Part shown: positions 1-5,510 of the stretch, piece by piece
How positions within the stretch are numbered: position 1 is the first letter of the stretch
Layout: each line of letters starts with the position of its first letter
NCBI GenBank assembly: GCA_945889565.1
Contig: CAMDBZ010000077.1
Coordinates: 1-7,680, forward strand
Direction: 5' to 3'
Length of the DNA: 7,680 nucleotides
Source of the DNA: Thermoflexus hugenholtzii JAD2
Lineage (GTDB): Bacteria; Chloroflexota; Dehalococcoidia; UBA2979
Translations under genes and position numbers: made by a program
The notes under the pieces: model-generated
Seen by the model: only the letters and a program-made list of their open reading frames with translations
Database searches by the model: none
What the model was told of the DNA's origin: nothing

Positions 1-869
1 GCGCCGCGCCCTCGGCCAGCGCTGCGGCCGCCGCTCCCGCTGAGGCAGCCACGGCAGCCGCAACGCCGCCCGCCGCGAGCGCGGCCGCAACCAGCGCCGC
101 CGCCGCCACGCCCGCCGTGGCGACCGTCGCGCGGCAGGTGCCTGCTACAGCGGCGGCGCACCACGGCGGCGTCGTGGTATCGCAGTACCACCTGCCCTCG
201 CCCACGGGCCTCATCGGCGCGATCGGGCTGGGCGTCGCGTTCGCGCTGATGTGGATGGCGCCGGGGCCGAACTGGCTCGAGATCGCCGGCGTGCCGATCA
301 GCGCCACGGTGGTGGTGCTACTGCCGATCGCCGCGCTGTTCGCGCTGCTCTTCCTCAGCGGAGAGTTCCGCACGCTTGGCCTGTTCGCCGCGCGCAGCGG
401 TCGCACCTCGGCTAAGTGGCGCGAGGGCCGCACCACCTGGGGCCGCAGCGAGGAGTCGCGCCGCATCGACCAGCAGCGTGCAGTCGCCACGCTCGCCGGC
501 GACCGCTTCGCCTTCCCGAGCCCACAGCACCCGGACTACCGCACGCATGTGAACCTCCCCACCCCCTCACTCGCGCTCGAGTTCGGCGGCGGAGGCGGCG
601 AGAAAGTCTTCCCGGACATCCTCGTCGTGCGCTACCCCGGCAACTACCCCGTGATGGTCGCGCAGGTCGAAACGCGGGAGACCGTGACGCGCGAGCAGGC
701 CGTGCACGTCTGGGCCCAGCTCGAAACCAGCGAGGCGCCGCTGTACATCTACGTCCCGTCCGGCCTCGGCACGATCGCGAAGGACTACGCGCGCTCCGCC
801 GGCATCCGCCACGCCAGGATCCGCACGTGGCGCCGCCAGCCCGGCGGCATGATCGTCGCGGAGGTCTAA
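1..869 (+). CDS. Two-span membrane protein with a C-terminal PD-(D/E)XK nuclease-like domain (5' partial)
   Basis: The reading frame is open to the left edge (first full codon at position 3), so the N-terminus lies outside. A GTG at 117 is the first possible start, but it has no Shine-Dalgarno and follows an uninterrupted Ala/Pro/Thr-rich stretch that looks like a linker, so I treat the gene as partial. Numbering from that GTG, there are two hydrophobic spans at about 31-50 and 61-80. A basic, Arg-rich segment follows (about 85-120), and then a compact alpha/beta domain from about 150 to the end. That domain has FGGGGG, then PDILVV (166-171), then VAQVET (181-186), then an HVWAQLE helix and the strand LYIYVP. 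The order PD, short loop, Q-V-E resembles PD-(D/E)XK nuclease-like domains, but the usual first acidic residue of the second motif is Gln and no Lys follows, so catalysis is doubtful. Function and family are inferred, not recognised. It ends in TAA, 93 bases before the next gene. Confidence 0.7.
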   Translation, partial: AAPSASAAAAAPAEAATAAATPPAASAAATSAAAATPAVATVARQVPATAAAHHGGVVVSQYHLPSPTGLIGAIGLGVAFALMWMAPGPNWLEIAGVPISATVVVLLPIAALFALLFLSGEFRTLGLFAARSGRTSAKWREGRTTWGRSEESRRIDQQRAVATLAGDRFAFPSPQHPDYRTHVNLPTPSLALEFGGGGGEKVFPDILVVRYPGNYPVMVAQVETRETVTREQAVHVWAQLETSEAPLYIYVPSGLGTIAKDYARSAGIRHARIRTWRRQPGGMIVAEV

Positions 870-895
870 GGAGCCCACCCGCGCTCGGCGAGGGC

Positions 896-924
896 TTGAC
901 GCGCTAGCACGGCTGTTCTATCGT
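896..924 (+). promoter_or_regulatory. Sigma-70-like promoter of the small membrane protein gene
   Basis: TTGACG (896-901, 5 of 6 matches to the -35 consensus) is separated by exactly 17 bases from TATCGT (919-924, 4 of 6 to the -10 consensus). Transcription would start near 931, leaving a leader of about 30 bases that contains the Shine-Dalgarno site at 952. This is the best-matching promoter in the window and it sits between the stop of the preceding gene and the small ORF. Confidence 0.6.
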
Positions 925-951
925 CCTCGTGCGTACGGATGTTCGCATGAC

Positions 952-957
952 GGAGGT
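952..957 (+). promoter_or_regulatory. Strong ribosome binding site, GGAGGT
   Basis: GGAGGT lies 5 bases before the GTG at 963. It is the clearest Shine-Dalgarno site in the window. It decides the start and frame of the small gene, because the competing ATG at 947 and GTG at 929 open an Arg-rich frame with no such site. Confidence 0.7.
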
Positions 958-962
958 GGGAC

Positions 963-1124
963 GTGCTGTTTGCACTCGTGCTGGGCGTACTCGTCGGCGT
1001 GGCCGCAGCGGCGCTCATCGGCCAGTGGCGGGCCGACGCCTTCGGCGGCCGCGAGGAGCGCCTCCGGCTGCCCACACCAACCGGGCCGGTGATCCGCGCA
1101 CGCCACCGCCGCCGCGCCGCCTGA
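963..1124 (+). CDS. Small single-span membrane protein, 53 residues
   Basis: GTG start, 53 codons, TGA at 1122-1124. The protein begins directly with a hydrophobic helix (residues 2-20, LFALVLGVLVGVAAAALIG). A short amphipathic stretch follows (QWRADAFGGREERLRL), and it ends in a strongly basic tail with HRRRAA. The shape is an N-out, C-in membrane anchor with a positively charged cytoplasmic tail, by the positive-inside rule. Support for a real gene: a good promoter at 896-924, GGAGGT 5 bases before the start, a hydrophobic frame amid Arg-rich shadow frames, and a hairpin immediately after the stop. I do not recognise a family. It could help anchor or regulate a membrane partner, such as the membrane protein encoded just upstream, but nothing in the sequence proves that. 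Confidence 0.65.
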   Translation: MLFALVLGVLVGVAAAALIGQWRADAFGGREERLRLPTPTGPVIRARHRRRAA

Positions 1125-1139
1125 GTCACTCGCCGTGAC
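1125..1139 (+). terminator. Post-stop hairpin GTCAC-TCGCC-GTGAC
   Basis: A perfect 5-bp stem with a 5-base loop begins at the base right after the TGA of the small gene. There is no T-run, so it would be a weak or factor-assisted terminator or a 3'-end stabiliser. Its partner after the gene ending at 3523 has the same loop and a compensatory change in the stem. Confidence 0.4.
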
Positions 1140-1200
1140 GGGCAAGGGTCGCAACTGCCTGTCCTCGCGCCACTGACGACGGCGACCCGCGCGCGGGCTA

Positions 1201-1228
1201 GTCGGCCGGCTGCCGGCGGCCGGCTGAC
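1201..1228. repeat. GC-rich inverted repeat upstream of the DUF1786 gene
   Basis: GTCGGCCGGC (1201-1210) and GCCGGCTGAC (1219-1228) pair over 10 positions with one G-T wobble, around the 8-base loop TGCCGGCG. It lies 40 bases before the putative -10 box of the next gene and 77 bases after the small gene. It could be a terminator for read-through from the left or a binding site for a dimeric regulator. No T-run follows. In DNA this rich in G and C, inverted repeats of this kind also arise by chance. Confidence 0.35.
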
Positions 1229-1267
1229 CTCGACGCGATGACTGAGGGACTGAGCGGCGGCAGCCGG

Positions 1268-1273
1268 TACACT
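1268..1273 (+). promoter_or_regulatory. -10 box of a probable leaderless promoter for the DUF1786 gene
   Basis: TACACT (4 of 6 to TATAAT) ends 7 bases before the GTG at 1281, so the transcript would start at or next to the start codon. No Shine-Dalgarno is present, which fits leaderless translation. The -35 region is poor (GGGACT at 1246-1251, 16-base spacer). Confidence 0.45.
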
Positions 1274-1280
1274 GCGTCCG

Positions 1281-2417
1281 GTGCGCATCCTCGCGATCGA
1301 CGTCGGCACGGGCACTCAGGACATCCTGCTCTTCGACGCGGGCGGGCCGGTGGAGAACTGCCCCAAGCTCGTCGTGCCGTCGCCCACGACGATCGCGGCG
1401 GCACGCATCCGCCGCGCCACCGCCGCCGGTCGCGCGCTCGTCATCGACGGGACGATCGCGGGCGGCGGCCCCTGCTGGTGGGCGCTCGAGGATCACCTGC
1501 GCGCCGGACTGCCGGCGCACGTCACCCCCTCCGCCGCGCTGACCTTCGACGACGACCTCGATCGCGTGCGTGCGAGCGGCGTACACGTGCTCGCCGGCGA
1601 CGCCTCCGCGGCCGACGCCGCCGCGCGCCTGGACGCCGAGCGCGTCACCTTCGGCGACCTCGACCTCGCGGCGATCGGCGCCGCGCTCGGCGCGTTCGAC
1701 CTCGACGCGCGCTTCGACGGTGTCGCGGTCGGCGTGTTCGATCACGGCGCAGCGCCGCCCGGTGTCTCGGACCGCCGCTTCCGCTTCGACTACCTCGCGC
1801 GCACGCTCGCCGCCGACCCCGATGCGCGCGCCTTCGCCGCCACGGCCGAGACGCTGCCCCCGGAGCTGACGCGCGCACGCGCCGCGCTCGCCGCCGCGCC
1901 CGCCGGCGTGCCTGCGGTGTTCATGGACAACGGCCCCGCGGCGGCCCTGGGCGCGCTGCACGACCCGGTCGTGGCTCGCACCCGCCGCCGCTGCATCCTC
2001 AACGTCGGCAACATGCACGTGCTCTGCTTCCTGCTCGACGGCACGCGTGTCGTCGGGCTGTTCGAGCACCACACCGGCGAGCTGCCAGCCGAGCGCCTCG
2101 CGGACTTCGTCGCGGCGCTGCTCGCGGGCACGCTCCAGACCGACGCGGTGTTCGATTCGATGGGCCACGGGGCCCTCTACACCGGGCTGGACACGCAGCG
2201 CGGCCCGTTCGCCCCTGAGGTGCTGGCAGTGACCGGCCCCCGCCGCGAGCGCGCCATCGCCGTGCTCGCCGAGCGCGGCCTGCGCCCGCACGCGGCCGCG
2301 CCGCACGGCGACATGATGATCAGCGGCTGCTTCGGACTGCTGGACGGCTTCGCCTACCGCGTCCCCGGTGCGCGCGAGGCCGTCGCGCAGCTGCACGAAG
2401 CCGGCACGCCCGCGTGA
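1281..2417 (+). CDS. DUF1786 family protein (ASKHA-like fold, function unknown)
   Basis: 378 residues, GTG start. The N-terminus RILAIDVGTGTQDILLFD carries the glycine-rich, Asp-containing loop typical of sugar-kinase/Hsp70-type (ASKHA) ATP-binding folds. Further stretches I recognise as typical of DUF1786 are PKLVVPSPT, GGGPCWWAL, TFDDDLDRVRASGV, VFDHGAAPPGVSDRRFRFDYL, MDNGPAAALGAL, RCILNVGNMHVLCFLLDG, GLFEHHTGELP, GHGALYT and the C-terminal HGDMMISGCFGLLDGFAYR. Database entries often call the family a putative pyruvate formate-lyase activating enzyme, but no CxxxCxxC radical-SAM cluster is seen here, so that label should not be used. The length is about full for the family. The stop overlaps the start of the DinB-like gene by 4 bases (GTGA), so the two are probably translated together. 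Family call: high confidence. Biochemical role: unknown. Confidence 0.9.
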   Translation: MRILAIDVGTGTQDILLFDAGGPVENCPKLVVPSPTTIAAARIRRATAAGRALVIDGTIAGGGPCWWALEDHLRAGLPAHVTPSAALTFDDDLDRVRASGVHVLAGDASAADAAARLDAERVTFGDLDLAAIGAALGAFDLDARFDGVAVGVFDHGAAPPGVSDRRFRFDYLARTLAADPDARAFAATAETLPPELTRARAALAAAPAGVPAVFMDNGPAAALGALHDPVVARTRRRCILNVGNMHVLCFLLDGTRVVGLFEHHTGELPAERLADFVAALLAGTLQTDAVFDSMGHGALYTGLDTQRGPFAPEVLAVTGPRRERAIAVLAERGLRPHAAAPHGDMMISGCFGLLDGFAYRVPGAREAVAQLHEAGTPA

Positions 2418-2932
2418 GCGAGCCGCGACCCGCCATCGTCGCGCTGCTGCTGGACGCGTTCGAGGCGTGCTGTGCGGTCGCCGACGCGCTGCCCGCGCCC
2501 GCGCGCGGCCCGGCGCTCGGACGCGTGAACTCGGGCGGCTGGATCGTCGCGCACCTCGCCGCGCAGATCGACGCGTGGTGGAACGTCGGCGCGCAGCAGC
2601 GGCCGCCCGACGCCTGGCTCGCCGAGCACGCCGCCGCCTTCGCGAGCGGCGCAGCGCCGTCCGCGCCGCGCTTCGCCGACGCACGCGCCGCACTCGACCG
2701 CGCGATCGCGAACGCACGCAACTACATCGACGCTCTCGACGCGGACGCGCTCGCCCACCCGGCGCCGTGGCGCGGCAGCCAGACTGCCGGCGCGCTCGTC
2801 GCGCGCGGGTGCGCGCACGCGTTCGTGCACGCGGGAGAGCTCGCGGCGATCGGGGCGCTCGTCGGCGCACCGGACGCACAGCTGCCCGGCCCGCTCCGTC
2901 ACTCCAGCGGCCACTCGAGCGGTGAAGCGTAG
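2414..2932 (+). CDS. DinB-like four-helix protein (putative metal-dependent)
   Basis: 172 residues, GTG start inside the GTGA overlap with the DUF1786 gene; there is no separate Shine-Dalgarno, so translational coupling is likely. The pattern fits the DinB/YfiT-like superfamily. Helix 1 carries VALLLDAFEACCAVADALP. A conserved-style WIVAHLAAQIDAWW helix carries the first expected metal-ligand His. A later helix, HAFVHAGELAAIGAL, carries the His pair expected near the C-terminus. Such proteins bind a divalent metal through a His triad, and some act as thiol-dependent S-transferases (bacillithiol or mycothiol enzymes); the substrate here cannot be told. Length matches the family (150-180). It lacks signal peptide and membrane spans, so it should be cytoplasmic. 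The last 15 residues are Ser/His-rich and probably disordered. Confidence 0.75.
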   Translation: MSEPRPAIVALLLDAFEACCAVADALPAPARGPALGRVNSGGWIVAHLAAQIDAWWNVGAQQRPPDAWLAEHAAAFASGAAPSAPRFADARAALDRAIANARNYIDALDADALAHPAPWRGSQTAGALVARGCAHAFVHAGELAAIGALVGAPDAQLPGPLRHSSGHSSGEA

Positions 2933-2933
2933 C

Positions 2934-2964
2934 CGGACAGCGTATGGGCGGCCCGCGCTAGACT
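2934..2964 (+). promoter_or_regulatory. Probable leaderless promoter of the two-span membrane protein gene
   Basis: TAGACT (2959-2964, 4 of 6 to TATAAT) ends 7 bases before the ATG at 2972. CGGACA (2934-2939, 4 of 6 to TTGACA) is 19 bases upstream, which is longer than ideal. The -10 to start spacing is identical to that of the DUF1786 and Nudix genes. Confidence 0.45.
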
Positions 2965-2971
2965 CAGAGCC

Positions 2972-3523
2972 ATGTGGACGGCCGTGCTGGCGTGCCTGAT
3001 CGCGGCCGCGGTGTGCCTGACGGCCGTCGTCTCTCTCGACGCGGCGGACCGCGACCTGCTCGGCGTACGCGACCTCGCGTTCCGCGGCGTGTTCGTCTCC
3101 GTGCTGCTCGCGCTGGGCATCGGCTCCACGGGCGCGCTGATCGCGGTGCTCCAGCCGCGCGGCAGCGACGACGGCGAGGCGGAGGACGGCGCGATCGTGC
3201 TCGCGCACATCCAGTCGCAGGCGGCCCGCCGGGCCGCCCGCGACGCGTTGTCGAGCCGGCTGCAGGAGAGCGCCCAGCTCGCGGACATGCAGCTCGAGGG
3301 CGCGGACGAGGTGCGCTTATGGCGCAACCGCGTGCAGAGCTGGTACGACGGCACGTACCTGCTGCTGCGCGAGCGCGTCTCCGCGCAGGCCGCGGAGCGC
3401 TTCTCGCGCGCGCCCGCGCGGGACCGCCGCTTCGTGCGCGCGGCCACAGCGGAGCATCGCGAGTGGCTCGGCAAGCTGCACGGCTGGCGCGACCAGCTGG
3501 GCCAGATCGCACGGCGCATCTAG
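2972..3523 (+). CDS. Two-span membrane protein with a helical cytoplasmic domain, function unknown
   Basis: 183 residues, ATG start supported by the -10 box 7 bases upstream. Two hydrophobic spans are visible, at about residues 3-21 and 38-61, with the short acidic/basic connector LDAADRDLLGVRDLAFRG between them. After span 2 comes the acidic, flexible stretch QPRGSDDGEAEDG, then about 110 residues that are almost entirely helix-forming and rich in Ala, Arg, Gln and Glu. This region includes ARRAARDALSSRLQESAQL and RLWRNRVQSWYDGTYLLLRERV, and could form a coiled coil or helical bundle. No catalytic motif is seen. I do not recognise the family. A membrane-anchored scaffold or sensor-like partner is possible, but this is only topology-based. 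The gene stands alone: its own promoter on the left and a hairpin plus the convergent serS on the right. Confidence 0.75.
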   Translation: MWTAVLACLIAAAVCLTAVVSLDAADRDLLGVRDLAFRGVFVSVLLALGIGSTGALIAVLQPRGSDDGEAEDGAIVLAHIQSQAARRAARDALSSRLQESAQLADMQLEGADEVRLWRNRVQSWYDGTYLLLRERVSAQAAERFSRAPARDRRFVRAATAEHREWLGKLHGWRDQLGQIARRI

Positions 3524-3539
3524 GTCGCTCGCCGCGACC
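3523..3539. terminator. Hairpin between convergent genes, GGTCGC-TCGCC-GCGACC
   Basis: A perfect 6-bp stem with a 5-base loop starts at the last base of the TAG of the two-span membrane gene. It lies 33 bases past the serS stop on the other strand, so it could act in both directions. No T-run on either strand. The core differs from the hairpin at 1125-1139 only by an A-T to G-C pair swap in the stem. Confidence 0.45.
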
Positions 3540-3571
3540 GGCAGCTCCAGCGTGCGTTGCGTCGCTCGGGG

Positions 3572-4894
3572 CTAGAGCGGGTGACCCGTGATCGCCGTCG
3601 TGTTACCGAGGTAGGGGCGGAGCACTGCCGGCACCTCCACCGAGCCGTCGTCGCGCGCGTACTGCTCCAGCAGCGTCGCCAGCGTGCGCGGCAGCGCGAG
3701 GCCGGAGCCGTTGAGCGTGTGCAGCAGCCGCACGCGACCGTCACCGTCGCGGTACCGCAGGTTCGCGCGACGCGCCTGGAAGTCCAGGAAGTTCGAGCAC
3801 GACGACACCTCGAGCCACTCGCCGGAGCCCGGCGCCCACACCTCGATGTCGTACGTCATCGCCGACGCAAACGTGACGTCGGCAGAGGCGAGGCGCAGCA
3901 CGCGATAGCGAAAGCCGAGCGCGCGCACGATCGCCAGCGCGTCCTCGAGCAGCGCCTCCAGCGCGTCCCACGACGCGTCCTCCTCGACGAACTGCACCAT
4001 CTCCACCTTGTCGAACTGGTGGCCGCGCTTGATGCCGCGCACATCGCGGCCCGCGCTCATGCGCTCGCGGCGGAAGCACGGTGTGTACGCCACGTGGCGC
4101 AGCGGCAGCGCGGCCGCGGCGATGATCTCGTCGCGGTACATGTTCGTGACGGGCACCTCCGCGGTCGGCACGAGCCAGAGGTCGTCCTCCACGTCGTGGT
4201 ACATCGTGTCGGCGTACTTCGGGAGCTGCGCGGTGCCGACCAGCATCTCGCCCTTGACGACGAACGGTACGTACACCTCGTCGTAGCCCTGCTCGCGGTG
4301 CACGTCCAGCATCCACGTGATCAGCGCGCGCTGCAGCCGCGCGCCGTCGCCGTGCAGCAGGTAGAAGCGCGACCCCGCGATCTTCGCGCCACGCTCGAAG
4401 TCGATGATGCCCAGGCGCTCGCCGATCTCCCAGTGCGGCGCGGTGGCGGGCACGTCCGGCGCCGCGTCGCCCGCGGCGGGACGGGGCGGATCGACGCGGT
4501 GCTCGATGCCCGTCGCCCCATCGCCCTCCAGCACCACGAGGGCGTCGTCCTCGCCACCCTCCGGCACACGATCGTCGAGCACGTTCGGCAGCTCGAGCAG
4601 CTGGCGATCGAGGATCGACTGCGTGTACCGCAGCTTGCCCTCGAGCTGGTCGAGCGCTTTGCCCGCATCGCGCTGCTCGGCGATGCGCCGTGCGCGCTCG
4701 TCGGCGTCGCGCACCGCGCCGATCGCCTTGCTCGCGACGTTGCGCTCCGCGCGCATGCGCTCGACCTCGACGAGCAGCGCGCGATGCTCGGCGTCCAGCG
4801 CGAGCACGGCGTCCAGCGGCAGCTCCATCCGGCGCAGCTTCGCCAGCGCCCGGATGCGCTCCGGCTGCTCCCGGATCAGCTGGGGCGGCAGCAT
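3572..4894 (-). CDS. serS: Seryl-tRNA synthetase
   Basis: 440 residues, a normal length for bacterial SerRS. It charges tRNA-Ser (and tRNA-Sec if present) with serine using ATP, in the cytoplasm. The N-terminal tRNA-binding arm spans about residues 1-110 and is predicted as a long antiparallel coiled coil. Class II core: HWEIGERLGIIDFERGAKIAG (about 154-174); TAEVPV (244-249, serine recognition loop); motif 2 TPCFRRE followed by SAGRDVRGIKRGHQFDKVEM (271-299); EVSSCSNFLDFQARRANLRYR (about 362-382); and motif 3 TLNGSGLALPRTLATLLEQY (393-412). The linker between arm and core (about 120-150) is Pro/Ala-rich and somewhat longer than usual. Start: the ATG overlaps the TGA of the Nudix gene by one base (TGATG), so it is likely cotranscribed and translationally coupled. 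Stop TAG at 3574-3572. Confidence 0.97.
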   Translation of the reverse strand: MLPPQLIREQPERIRALAKLRRMELPLDAVLALDAEHRALLVEVERMRAERNVASKAIGAVRDADERARRIAEQRDAGKALDQLEGKLRYTQSILDRQLLELPNVLDDRVPEGGEDDALVVLEGDGATGIEHRVDPPRPAAGDAAPDVPATAPHWEIGERLGIIDFERGAKIAGSRFYLLHGDGARLQRALITWMLDVHREQGYDEVYVPFVVKGEMLVGTAQLPKYADTMYHDVEDDLWLVPTAEVPVTNMYRDEIIAAAALPLRHVAYTPCFRRERMSAGRDVRGIKRGHQFDKVEMVQFVEEDASWDALEALLEDALAIVRALGFRYRVLRLASADVTFASAMTYDIEVWAPGSGEWLEVSSCSNFLDFQARRANLRYRDGDGRVRLLHTLNGSGLALPRTLATLLEQYARDDGSVEVPAVLRPYLGNTTAITGHPL

Positions 4895-5451
4895 CAGCGC
4901 GCCCCGGCTTCACGCGCGCGTGGCGCGCGCGCAGCGACCGCGGCCGGCGTACGAGGCTCGGCGCGCGCGGCAGCGATGGCCGCGAGGCCGAGCCGGCGCA
5001 CGTCGTCCGGCACTGCCGTCGTGCCCGTGCCGTCCGGGCGCGGCAGGGGCGCCGCCGCCGCGAGCTCCGCCTCGCTCACCCAGCGCCAGCCGAGGTCGTT
5101 GTCCGGCAGCTCGGCCGTCCCCGCACCGAGCGGACGCGTGAAGTAGACGAAGTCGATGTGCTGGTGCGGCGTCACGTCGGCGATGTCGTACACGCCGATC
5201 GTCACGGGCGGCGGCAACTGGCGCGGTAGCGCAGGCAACGCGACCGCGGGCAGTGCGACAGCGCTCGCCGCCGGCAGCACCGCCACGTCGAGGCCGGTCT
5301 CCTCGCGCACCTCGCGCAGCACGGCTTCGATGGGATCCTCGTCCGGCTCGATGTGCCCGCCCGCCGGCAGCCAGAGGCCGAGCCGATGCCAGTGCAGCGC
5401 CGTGCGACCATCCCGGCTCACGAAGCCGCTGACCGTAAAGTGTCGCTCCAC
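4894..5451 (-). CDS. Nudix hydrolase
   Basis: 185 residues from the GTG at 5451. The full Nudix box is present: GHIEPDE-x7-REVREETGL (pattern Gx5Ex7REUxEExGU), which binds the metal ions that hydrolyse a nucleoside diphosphate linked to another group. The N-terminus VERHFTVSGFVSRDGRTALHWH leads directly into the first strand of the fold. LGLWLPAGG precedes the box, and WRWVSEAEL marks the usual C-terminal helix. The last 35 residues are an Ala/Arg/Pro-rich tail. An upstream TTG at 5487 would add 12 residues, but that TTG is better explained as the -35 box of this gene's promoter. The substrate is not deducible. It leads a two-gene unit with serS (TGATG overlap); a clean-up role for misformed nucleotides or adenylates is conceivable but only inferred from the neighbourhood. 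Confidence 0.9.
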   Translation of the reverse strand: MERHFTVSGFVSRDGRTALHWHRLGLWLPAGGHIEPDEDPIEAVLREVREETGLDVAVLPAASAVALPAVALPALPRQLPPPVTIGVYDIADVTPHQHIDFVYFTRPLGAGTAELPDNDLGWRWVSEAELAAAAPLPRPDGTGTTAVPDDVRRLGLAAIAAARAEPRTPAAVAARAPRAREAGAR

Positions 5452-5458
5452 CGGGCCG

Positions 5459-5487
5459 AGCCTAGCAGCAGCGCCGAGGCCGGGCAA
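5459..5487 (-). promoter_or_regulatory. Leaderless-type promoter of the Nudix-serS unit
   Basis: Read on the minus strand, TTGCCC (5487-5482, 4 of 6) is followed after exactly 17 bases by TAGGCT (5464-5459). The GTG start then follows after 7 bases. No Shine-Dalgarno is visible. The placement after the HAD stop hairpin makes Nudix-serS an independent transcription unit. Confidence 0.5.
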
Positions 5488-5488
5488 C

Positions 5489-5510
5489 GCGCGCCGCGCT
5501 CACGGCGCGC
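5489..5510 (-). terminator. 8-bp inverted repeat around the HAD stop codon
   Basis: On the minus strand GCGCGCCG, a 6-base loop TGAGCG containing the TGA stop, then CGGCGCGC: a perfect 8-bp GC stem. It is followed by GTTGCCC, with no real T-run. The position, at the end of the lysS-SRPBCC-HAD unit and just before the Nudix promoter, suggests a transcription end or 3'-protecting hairpin. Confidence 0.45.

Noticed and set aside
3..116. Ala/Pro/Thr-rich repeat at the left edge as a tandem DNA repeat
   Set aside because: GCC/GCG-rich codons vary without a fixed period; it reads best as a low-complexity protein linker in frame with the first gene.
872..896. Possible terminator AGCCC...GGGCT after the first gene
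   Set aside because: Only 5 bp with a 15-base loop, no T-run, and it overlaps the -35 box of the next promoter; easily chance.
1238..2218. 326-codon plus-strand frame starting at an ATG upstream of the DUF1786 gene
   Set aside because: Arg-rich shadow of the DUF1786 frame, which carries all the family motifs.
918..2879. 653-codon minus-strand open frame opposite the DUF1786 and DinB-like genes
   Set aside because: It is almost wholly Arg/Ala/Gly with no recognisable domain, and runs antisense to two genes with clear family features. Long antisense frames are expected in DNA this GC-rich.
3557..5146. 529-codon plus-strand open frame opposite serS
   Set aside because: Antisense to an unmistakable seryl-tRNA synthetase; the His/Arg/Val-rich composition is that of a mirror frame.
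5452..5487. Upstream TTG start (5487) for the Nudix protein
   Set aside because: It adds the unconserved stretch LPGLGAAARLGP, has no ribosome site, and the TTG coincides with a -35 box at correct spacing to TAGGCT and the GTG at 5451.
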